Assembly (NCBI GenBank): GCA_029256865.1
Contig: JARIEH010000070.1
Location: forward strand, 1 to 7,537
DNA length: 7,537 nt
Direction: 5' to 3'
DNA from: Psychrobacter sp.
GTDB taxonomy: Bacteria > Pseudomonadota > Gammaproteobacteria > Pseudomonadales > Moraxellaceae
Both the position numbers and the translations under genes were made by a program. The notes under the pieces are model-generated. The model was given only the letters and a program-made list of their open reading frames with translations. It searched no databases and was not told the origin of the DNA. Shown piece after piece: positions 1-4,542 of this stretch. Every line of letters starts with the position of its first letter. Position 1 is the stretch's first letter.

Positions 1-378
1 CGCGTTGCTGAATTGCTAGACTTAGTACAGTTGCCGCAAGTTGCCAATGCTTACCCGCATCAGTTATCAGGTGGTCAGCGTCAACGTATTGCACTGGCAC
101 GTGCTTTGGCAGTAAAGCCAAAACTGCTATTACTTGATGAACCGTTTGGGGCGCTCGATGCCAAGGTACGTAAAGAGCTGCGCACTTGGCTAAAGAATAT
201 CCACCATGAGCTTGGTATTACTAGCATTATGGTAACCCACGACCAAGAAGAGGCGCGGGCAGTATCGGATGAGATTGTGGTGATGAACCATGGTCGCGTC
301 GAGCAAGTCGGGACGTCAGAGGAGCTGATACACCAGCCAGCCAACGCCTTTGTCAGTGACTTCCTAGACTTGGTATAG
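1..378 (+). CDS. cysA: Sulfate/thiosulfate ABC transporter ATP-binding protein, C-terminal part (5' end outside window)
   Basis: The frame is open from base 1, giving 125 visible residues of an ABC ATPase that would energise sulfate/thiosulfate import at the inner membrane. Visible in order are the ABC signature LSGGQ (22-26 of the visible part), a Walker B strand ending LLLLDEP (42-48), the D-loop GALD (50-53) and the switch histidine in VTHD (80). The run [16 protein letters not shown], followed by THDQEEA and [12 protein letters not shown], is typical of CysA rather than SsuB/TauB-type importers. The protein stops with two consecutive stop codons just after the FVSDFL segment. E. coli CysA (about 365 residues) continues there for roughly 100 residues into a TOBE-like regulatory domain, so this copy appears to lack that domain. 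A terminator follows within 50 bases, so this is the last gene of its operon. The family is well supported; the sulfate specificity is inferred from sequence resemblance. Confidence 0.85.
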   Translation, partial: RVAELLDLVQLPQVANAYPHQLSGGQRQRIALARALAVKPKLLLLDEPFGALDAKVRKELRTWLKNIHHELGITSIMVTHDQEEARAVSDEIVVMNHGRVEQVGTSEELIHQPANAFVSDFLDLV

Positions 379-422
379 TAATTTTGTGCTGATCGTACTA
401 AAACAGGTGGATAGCCCATAAA

Positions 423-452
423 AAAAGACCTATCGATAATGATAGGTCTTTT
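423..452. terminator. Bidirectional intrinsic terminator between cysA and arsR
   Basis: A perfect 12-bp stem (423-434 with 441-452) encloses a 6-base loop. The arms start and end in A and T runs, so both strands show a hairpin followed by U-rich RNA: TTTT on the plus strand, and a T6 run (from A421-426) on the minus strand. It sits 45 bases after the cysA stop and 42 bases after the stop of the convergent regulator gene, so it can serve both. Confidence 0.9.
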
Positions 453-493
453 AATAGAAAGACTTTTTAAGAAAGAGGCTTACCATCCAGAAG

Positions 494-808
494 TTACATC
501 TCTTCAGTATGGACTTTATAATCTAAAGCATGATAAGTAATTTCTAAGATTTCTAAGCACCACTCAGGTAGATTATCGGCGACTTCATACCACATCCAGG
601 TTCCATCACGCACACAACTAAGAATACCTAGTTTTCTGAGATGATTCAGATGGCGTGATATGGTTGGTTGCGGTTGGTCGAGCATTTCAACCAATTCGCC
701 CACACAGCGAGATTCTTTTTGATAAAGTATCTGAAATAGTTTGAGGCGAGTAGGGTCGGAAAGCACTTTAAATAACTCTAGCGGCTCTATGTGAATATGG
801 TTAGACAT
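494..808 (-). CDS. ArsR/SmtB-family winged-helix transcriptional repressor
   Basis: A 104-residue protein, the usual length for ArsR/SmtB metal- or metalloid-responsive repressors, which leave the operator when the ligand binds. Recognisable parts are the N-terminal helix FKVLSDPTRLKLFQIL (13-28), the helix-turn-helix from CVGELVEMLDQPQPTISRHLNHLRKLGIL (35-63) and the wing VRDGTWMWYEV (66-76). It resembles E. coli ArsR more than SmtB, but the As(III)-binding CVCDLC motif is reduced to one cysteine (Cys35); two others lie at Cys65 and Cys84. The usual SmtB/CzrA-type alpha5 His/Asp metal pattern is not evident. The inducer therefore cannot be named: arsenite through a rearranged cysteine trio is possible, as is another thiol-sensed signal. 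No arsenic or metal-export gene is adjacent. The ATG at 808 has only a weak GGAA-type ribosome site on the minus strand about 12 bases upstream. Confidence 0.88.
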   Translation of the reverse strand: MSNHIHIEPLELFKVLSDPTRLKLFQILYQKESRCVGELVEMLDQPQPTISRHLNHLRKLGILSCVRDGTWMWYEVADNLPEWCLEILEITYHALDYKVHTEEM

Positions 809-841
809 AAATAAGGGTTTCCAAGTAGTGATGAGATCTGA

Positions 842-870
842 ATAATATCTCTATGACTAGTGAACTATCA
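842..870 (-). promoter_or_regulatory. Possible promoter and operator of the ArsR-family gene
   Basis: Reading the minus strand, TATTAT (842-847) is a one-mismatch -10 box about 35 bases before the start codon. The -35 position 17 bases upstream (865-870) matches the consensus poorly. Within the spacer and -35 region lies the dyad TGA-C-TAGTGAACTA-TCA (854-870): a perfect TAGT/ACTA inverted repeat flanked by TGA/TCA offset by one base. An inverted repeat between -10 and -35 is where an autoregulating ArsR protein would bind. No neighbouring operator was available for comparison, so this is a suggestion from position and symmetry. Confidence 0.35.
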
Positions 871-1199
871 TTTGCACTTAGTAATGTCTGAGCAGCTCTA
901 TTAACCATCAAAGGAATATAGCCCACAAAACAGTTCATATAAGTAACGGCTGCAATTTAGCAAATAATAATTTTTGTATATGCTTAACGGTAAATATACC
1001 AATATTAATCTGTTTAGTAAGATTTAATTTAATGGTAATTATCAATATTTTACCGATTATCTGTATTATAACACCTTTCATCTATATGAGGAATATCGAT
1101 TACATTAAGCCACTATAAGAATTAGTATTCACTTACATAAATACAAAACGCACTGCATAATCAAACTCCGTAAAGCAAATTAACTCCCCTCAAAAGTTA
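871..1199. other. AT-rich intergenic stretch without a gene
   Basis: No convincing coding frame is present on either strand; stops are frequent and no ribosome site precedes a usable start. Base composition is visibly more AT-rich than in the flanking genes. Small symmetrical elements are present: a near-palindrome GGTAAATATACC (989-1000), and the 7-mer CGGTAAA at 988-994, which recurs inverted as TTTACCG at 1049-1055. A weak Fur-like match (TTTAATGGTAATTATCAAT, 1028-1046; about 12 of 19 consensus positions) overlaps the second. These may be extra regulator contacts upstream of the iron operon promoter; no function is shown. Confidence 0.5.
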
Positions 1200-1228
1200 T
1201 TGATAATAACAATGATTATCGTTATCAT
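1200..1228 (+). promoter_or_regulatory. Sigma70-type promoter overlapped by a Fur box, for the bfd-bfr operon
   Basis: A -35 hexamer TTGATA (1200-1205) and a -10 hexamer TATCAT (1223-1228), each one mismatch from consensus, are separated by the ideal 17 bases. Positions 1201-1227 form an imperfect palindrome running from TGATAA to TTATCA, built of GATAAT/ATTATC-like hexamers as in the Fur consensus and long enough for two overlapping Fur dimers. The box covers the spacer and -10, so Fe-Fur binding would block RNA polymerase. Transcription would start near 1235, giving a leader of about 120 bases. The pattern implies repression in iron-rich conditions. That fits Bfd (iron release) but is the reverse of what is expected for storage proteins, so additional promoters for the bfr genes are possible. 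Confidence 0.8.
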
Positions 1229-1344
1229 AAGTAAATAGAGTAAGAACCTGATGCCTTCGTTCGCCCATTTAATTGTCTGCTGAATGATTTTTGCAAAAAA
1301 GCATCACGTTTATCGTCATCAAAATAAATATTGTTCCTATCCTT

Positions 1345-1350
1345 AGGAGA
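1345..1350 (+). promoter_or_regulatory. Ribosome binding site fixing the bfd start
   Basis: AGGAGA lies 6 bases before the ATG at 1357. An in-frame upstream start at 1291 would add 22 residues rich in Ile and Lys ahead of the conserved MxVCxC start of Bfd, and it has no comparable ribosome site. The downstream ATG is therefore chosen. Confidence 0.85.
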
Positions 1351-1356
1351 GAAGCC

Positions 1357-1548
1357 ATGCATGTATGCATCTGTAACAACGTAAACGACAAGCAAATTAA
1401 GGCTGCTATTGCGTCAGGAGTGGATACGCTTGCTGGTCTAAAACAGACCCTTAACGTTGCAACTTGTTGCGGATGTTGTGAACCAATGGTCAGTGATTAC
1501 TTAGATGAGCACCATGCCAAGCTTGATGTTTTGGCTTATGCGGTATAG
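1357..1548 (+). CDS. bfd: Bacterioferritin-associated ferredoxin, [2Fe-2S]
   Basis: A 63-residue protein matching the BFD-like [2Fe-2S] family in length (E. coli Bfd is 64) and cysteine spacing: Cys4, Cys6, Cys38 and Cys41. Bfd docks on bacterioferritin above the haem and passes electrons inward, reducing stored Fe(III) so that Fe(II) can leave the shell. The N-terminus MHVCICNNVNDKQI aligns with the E. coli MYVCLCNGISDKKI start. Cys37 and Cys40 are extra cysteines beside the ligands, giving a CCGCC cluster where E. coli has QCGKC. The two contact residues at positions 2 and 5 (Tyr and Leu in Pseudomonas, as recalled) are His and Ile here. It is the first gene after a Fur-controlled promoter and lies 93 bases before a bacterioferritin gene, a classic arrangement. 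Start choice rests on the strong ribosome site. Confidence 0.92.
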   Translation: MHVCICNNVNDKQIKAAIASGVDTLAGLKQTLNVATCCGCCEPMVSDYLDEHHAKLDVLAYAV

Positions 1549-1571
1549 AGATTACCTACTTTAATTGCACT

Positions 1572-1612
1572 CAGATTGATATTCCTAATCTGCTCGTAGC
1601 ATTTTGTGCTAC
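1572..1612 (+). other. Two small hairpins in the bfd-bfr1 spacer
   Basis: CAGATT/AATCTG (1572-1577 with 1587-1592, 9-base loop) and GTAGCA/TGCTAC (1596-1601 with 1607-1612, 5-base loop) follow each other between the bfd stop and the bfr1 ribosome site. There is no proper T-run after them, only GTTTTAT some eight bases on, so they are not convincing terminators. They could be RNA-processing or stability elements that set different yields of Bfd and bacterioferritin. Confidence 0.35.
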
Positions 1613-1641
1613 TGTAATAGTTTTATAGGAGAGCACACGTC

Positions 1642-2130
1642 ATGATAGGTAGCCAAAAAGTCATAGAATATTTGAATTTTTTGTTGGGTGGAGAGTTGGC
1701 AGCGCGTGACCAATATTTTATTCACTCAGAGATGTACGCGGAGTGGCAGTATGGCAAATTGTTCGATCGTATCAACCATGAAATGGAAGATGAGACCCTG
1801 CACGCTCAAGCTATTATCCGCCGTATCCTAATGCTGAGTGGCACGCCTAAAATGGCCGTCAATGAGATCAACATCGGAACTACGGTGCCTGAAATGTTGC
1901 AGTTCGATCTTGATTTGGAATATCAAGTCCAACAGCATTTAAAAGAAGGTATTGCCCTCTGCGAAGAGGAGCATGACTATGTCACACGTGAAATATTGGT
2001 TGAGCAGCTCAAAGACACTGAGGAAGACCATGCACATTGGCTAGAACAACAGTTGCGCCTCATCGATATGATTGGTTTGTCCAATTACTTACAAAGTCAA
2101 ATGGCTGAAGTCACTCCTAATCTTAATTAA
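1642..2130 (+). CDS. Bacterioferritin, ferroxidase-type subunit without the haem-ligand methionine
   Basis: A 162-residue bacterioferritin subunit (E. coli Bfr has 158), expected to form part of a hollow 24-mer that oxidises Fe(II) and stores it as ferric mineral in the cytoplasm. All six di-iron ligands are present: Glu18, Glu51, His54, Glu93 (E. coli 94), Glu127 and His130, plus Tyr25. The inner-surface iron ligands His46 and Asp50 are also kept. Position 52, the axial haem methionine in classical Bfr, is Thr, so homodimer haem binding should be lost. A one-residue deletion lies in the 70-79 loop and a one-residue insertion before Glu127. AGGAGA (1627-1632), 9 bases before the ATG, supports the start. 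The gene lies downstream of bfd and 56 bases before a second bacterioferritin gene of complementary type. It corresponds to the ferroxidase-type partner known from two-gene bfr systems such as those of Neisseria and Magnetospirillum; which of the names bfrA or bfrB applies is not certain. Confidence 0.93.
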   Translation: MIGSQKVIEYLNFLLGGELAARDQYFIHSEMYAEWQYGKLFDRINHEMEDETLHAQAIIRRILMLSGTPKMAVNEINIGTTVPEMLQFDLDLEYQVQQHLKEGIALCEEEHDYVTREILVEQLKDTEEDHAHWLEQQLRLIDMIGLSNYLQSQMAEVTPNLN

Positions 2131-2174
2131 TCTCACTAGAGATATGACCAGTAATAACACAAAGTAACTCTAAA

Positions 2175-2180
2175 GGGAGG
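2175..2180 (+). promoter_or_regulatory. Strong ribosome binding site of the second bacterioferritin gene
   Basis: GGGAGG sits 6 bases before the ATG at 2187, the best ribosome site in the operon. It suggests that the haem-type subunit is translated at least as well as the ferroxidase-type subunit. Confidence 0.75.
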
Positions 2181-2186
2181 TCAGTA

Positions 2187-2669
2187 ATGAAAGGAGACAA
2201 AGAGGTCATTCAGGCGCTAAATAAGGTGCTTGGGCAGTCACTGATTGCGATAAACCAGTATTTTTTGCACGCTCGTATCGCACGGCATTGGGGATTGGAG
2301 GCGCTTAATGAGTCGTTATATAAGCAGTCCATTGCCGAAATGAAGTGGTCGGATGATCTGATTGGGCGTATTTTATTGTTAGGGGGTTTACCAAACTTGC
2401 AAGAGTTGGGTAAAGTATTGGTGGGTGAAGATGTACCAGAGATTATTGACTGTAATTTACGCCTAGAAAAGCAAAAATTCACCATCATTACTGATGCCGT
2501 TACCTTATGTGAGAGCCAGCGTGACTACGTATCTCGTCAGCTACTAGTCACTTTAAAAGATGCTAATGAAGAGTATCAGGACTGGTTAGAGACCCAAGAG
2601 GACTTGATTAAAAGCATTGGGGTGGAGCGCTATATCCAATCACAAATGCATGAGGATAATACGCCTTAA
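2187..2669 (+). CDS. Bacterioferritin, haem-binding subunit with degenerate ferroxidase centre
   Basis: A 160-residue bacterioferritin that aligns without gaps to E. coli Bfr over at least the first 125 residues (start MKGDKEVIQALNKVLG versus MKGDTKVINYLNKLLG). The haem ligand Met52 is present. Of the ferroxidase ligands only Glu51 and Glu94 remain: Glu18 is Ser, His54 is Trp, Glu127 is Asn and His130 is Tyr. The inner-surface pair His46/Asp50 is Lys/Ala. The subunit should therefore not oxidise iron itself but can carry haem at its two-fold interface. Leu68, Glu81 and Glu85, recalled as Bfd-contact hot spots in Pseudomonas BfrB, are all retained. The natural inference is co-assembly with the preceding subunit, supplying the Bfd-to-haem electron route. 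The gene is last in the operon, followed by a terminator-like structure. The family is certain; loss of catalytic function is a strong inference from the residues. Confidence 0.93.
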   Translation: MKGDKEVIQALNKVLGQSLIAINQYFLHARIARHWGLEALNESLYKQSIAEMKWSDDLIGRILLLGGLPNLQELGKVLVGEDVPEIIDCNLRLEKQKFTIITDAVTLCESQRDYVSRQLLVTLKDANEEYQDWLETQEDLIKSIGVERYIQSQMHEDNTP

Positions 2670-2684
2670 AAACAGATGATGCGC

Positions 2685-2743
2685 GCCAGCATGTGCTTTG
2701 ATAAGTCGTCAATTGACTTGTCTAAGTCTCTGCTGGCATTTTT
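2685..2743 (+). terminator. Probable terminator after the bacterioferritin operon
   Basis: GCCAGCA (2685-2691) pairs with TGCTGGC (2731-2737), followed by ATTTTTGTGTTT. The 39 bases between can fold an inner hairpin AAGTC/GACTT (2703-2707 with 2715-2719), so the whole is a branched structure rather than a simple stem-loop. On the minus strand the same stem is followed, after a gap, by GTTTTTAAG and may also slow readthrough from the convergent efflux gene. Confidence 0.6.
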
Positions 2744-2799
2744 GTGTTTAAAACTCATGAATTTTTAAAATACAAACGGCTTTTATCTGTCGTTGGTTT

Positions 2800-4176
2800 T
2801 CAATATAAACCACGACCATCTTCAGGTTTTAGACGTAAGTAGTATAAGCCAGACAGAATGGTCAGACACCCAAGGATCCAATAAGTGGTTTGAAAAGCAG
2901 TTAGGGTATCGAGATGAAACTGCTCTCGTAATAAGTTCAGTACTGCGGCACCAAAAGCGATGCCAAAACTGATGGCCAACTGCTGATTGACCGCCATCAG
3001 GCTATTACCACTACTGGTTTGTGTGCCTTCTAGATCCCCAATGGTAATGGTATTCATGGCGCTAAACTGCATGGAGTTACAAGCGCCCATTACGATCAAG
3101 AGGGGAATGAACCACAACCAATTTGATGGGTCGTTGAATTGGGCCAATAAGATAATCAATATGCCGATCAACGTAGTGTTGTAGACCAAAACGATGCGAT
3201 AACTGTAACGTTGGATTATTTTACTGACCCAAGGTTTAATGCCCATCGCTCCTATAGCAATAGGGGCAAGTAGCCAACCTGCCTTAGAAGGGGAGTATTC
3301 AAACACCACTTGCAGTAATAATGGCAGTAAGAAGGGCACAGCGCTGATGCCCAGTCGGGTAAATAGGTTACCCGTGATACCGATTCGAAAGGTACGAATG
3401 TCAAACAGGCTTAATGGAAATAAAGGCGCGGAGCGGCGTTTGGCATGGGCGACATAAGCGCCTAATAAAATACTGGCAGCAACGGCCAGGATGAGACCAT
3501 AAACACCGCGTCCAACCTGTGAGCCAAACTCGACGGCAAGTGTGAACCCGCATGCCGCGGCGGCAAATAACACAAAACCCAACCAGTCTAGACGCTTAGT
3601 ATCTTCAAATAACGCGGGTATCAGTTTTTTACCGATGATAAAACCCGCCAGCCCCATCGGAATATTGATTAAAAATATCCAATGCCAACTGGTGTACTCA
3701 ACAATATAACCCCCAAGTACAGGGCCTACTAAAGGAGCGATCAGTGCGGGTATCACTGCAAAGTTCATGACAGTAAGGAGCTGATTACGTGGGTACGACT
3801 TTACTAATATTAAGCGCGCAACAGGTGTCATCATGGCACCGCCAATGCCCTGTACAATACGGGAACCTACCAAGAAGCCTAAAGTAGGCGCAGCCGCACA
3901 GAGTAATGACCCAATAGAAAAGATGACAATGGCGGATAGAAAAACACGACGGGTGCCATATTTGTCTGCCAAAAAGCCGCTGATCGGAATGAAAATAGCC
4001 AGGGTTAAGGCATAACTGATCACCGCCCATTGCATTTTAAGAGGTGATTCACCCAGCGCTTGTGCCATCTGTGGGAGTGAGGTGTTTAAGATAGTGGCAT
4101 CCAAAATCTGCATAAATAGTGCCACCGCCAGTACATAGGGCAAATATTTACTTTGTGTCTCTGTGAGCGTCACCAT
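2800..4176 (-). CDS. MFS multidrug efflux transporter, DHA2 family, MdtD-like
   Basis: A 458-residue major facilitator protein, predicted as an inner-membrane proton-drug antiporter. The N-terminal LDATILNTSLP (25-35) is the DHA2-type helix-1 motif containing Asp26. Motif A is GFLADKYGTRR (67-77), a motif B-like stretch is RIVQGIGGA (106-114) and the antiporter motif C is GPVLGG (151-156), followed by SWHWIFLINIPMG (163-175). Similarity to E. coli MdtD (471 residues) runs the whole length, for example ALGESPL near the N-terminus and SSGNSL near the C-terminus. Length and hydrophobic pattern fit the 14-helix DHA2 layout, though helices were not computed. Substrates cannot be deduced. It is a single-gene unit convergent with the bacterioferritin operon. 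The ATG at 4176 has only a weak ribosome site (GGTGAT on the minus strand). Its upstream region holds a promoter overlapping a long inverted repeat. Confidence 0.88.
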   Translation of the reverse strand: MVTLTETQSKYLPYVLAVALFMQILDATILNTSLPQMAQALGESPLKMQWAVISYALTLAIFIPISGFLADKYGTRRVFLSAIVIFSIGSLLCAAAPTLGFLVGSRIVQGIGGAMMTPVARLILVKSYPRNQLLTVMNFAVIPALIAPLVGPVLGGYIVEYTSWHWIFLINIPMGLAGFIIGKKLIPALFEDTKRLDWLGFVLFAAAACGFTLAVEFGSQVGRGVYGLILAVAASILLGAYVAHAKRRSAPLFPLSLFDIRTFRIGITGNLFTRLGISAVPFLLPLLLQVVFEYSPSKAGWLLAPIAIGAMGIKPWVSKIIQRYSYRIVLVYNTTLIGILIILLAQFNDPSNWLWFIPLLIVMGACNSMQFSAMNTITIGDLEGTQTSSGNSLMAVNQQLAISFGIAFGAAVLNLLREQFHLDTLTAFQTTYWILGCLTILSGLYYLRLKPEDGRGLY

Positions 4177-4234
4177 ATGTACATCACCATAAAACAGATA
4201 AAAGCTGCCAAAAACTGAATGCTGATGGCGGCTT

Positions 4235-4281
4235 GGGGCGCTATAGAGTTCTCTTATAATAGATGAATTCTATAGCGCCCC
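4235..4281. repeat. Long perfect inverted repeat upstream of the efflux gene
   Basis: GGGGCGCTATAGA (4235-4247) is exactly inverted at 4269-4281. A further G-T wobble and three Watson-Crick pairs (4248-4251 with 4265-4268) make a 17-bp stem with a 13-base loop. No T-run follows on either strand, so it is a poor intrinsic terminator. It sits about 60 bases before the efflux gene start and overlaps promoter-like hexamers on both strands, which suits an operator for a dimeric regulator or a cruciform. A copy of a dispersed intergenic repeat is the alternative. Confidence 0.75.
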
Positions 4282-4298
4282 TCATCAAAAAACGTCAA
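4269..4298 (-). promoter_or_regulatory. Probable promoter of the MdtD-like efflux gene
   Basis: On the minus strand, TTGACG (4293-4298) and TATAGA (4269-4274) are separated by 18 bases; they match the sigma70 consensus at five and four of six positions. The -10 falls inside one arm of the 13-bp inverted repeat, so a protein bound to the repeat would be expected to interfere with transcription. Start would be near 4262, leaving a leader of about 85 bases. Confidence 0.5.
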
Positions 4299-4532
4299 TG
4301 ATAACGTGATTCACACAGATTATAAACCACTACATTCATTACATGAGCGGCTTTGAGAAGCGGATAGACACTCGTTATAGTAAGACTGTTATATACTTAT
4401 AGAGGCTGTGTTGAAAATCAACAGACCTGACGGCATGTCCCCAATTCAATCGATACTCATTTGAATGATCGAAACATCCAATAATTTGTGTGCCATTTAA
4501 ACCGTTCATCAGGTTTATTTTTAAAATAAAAA
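4299..4532. other. Gene-free spacer before the glutathione transferase
   Basis: No coding frame is evident. A short hairpin TGTTGA/TCAACA (4409-4414 with 4418-4423, 3-base loop) lies in the middle. A perfect TATAAT (4255-4260) in the loop of the upstream inverted repeat, with a poor -35 (TTGGGG, 4233-4238), is one candidate promoter for the downstream gene. No better one was recognised with confidence. Confidence 0.4.
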
Positions 4533-4542
4533 AGGACAGATT

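Noticed and set aside
1..378. Identification as an SsuB/TauB-type sulfonate or nitrate ATPase
   Set aside because: The [19 protein letters not shown] and RVEQVG segments match CysA better; the short length alone is not enough to reassign it.
1291..1356. Upstream in-frame extension of bfd by 22 residues
   Set aside because: The ATG at 1357 has a strong ribosome site at the right distance and gives the conserved Bfd N-terminus; the extension lacks both.
1572..1612. Terminator between bfd and bfr1
   Set aside because: The hairpins are short and lack an adjacent T-run; spacing and shared function favour one operon.
4401..4423. GAGGCTGTGTTGAAAA looking like an insertion-sequence end
   Set aside because: No transposase, no matching opposite end and no target duplication are visible in the window.
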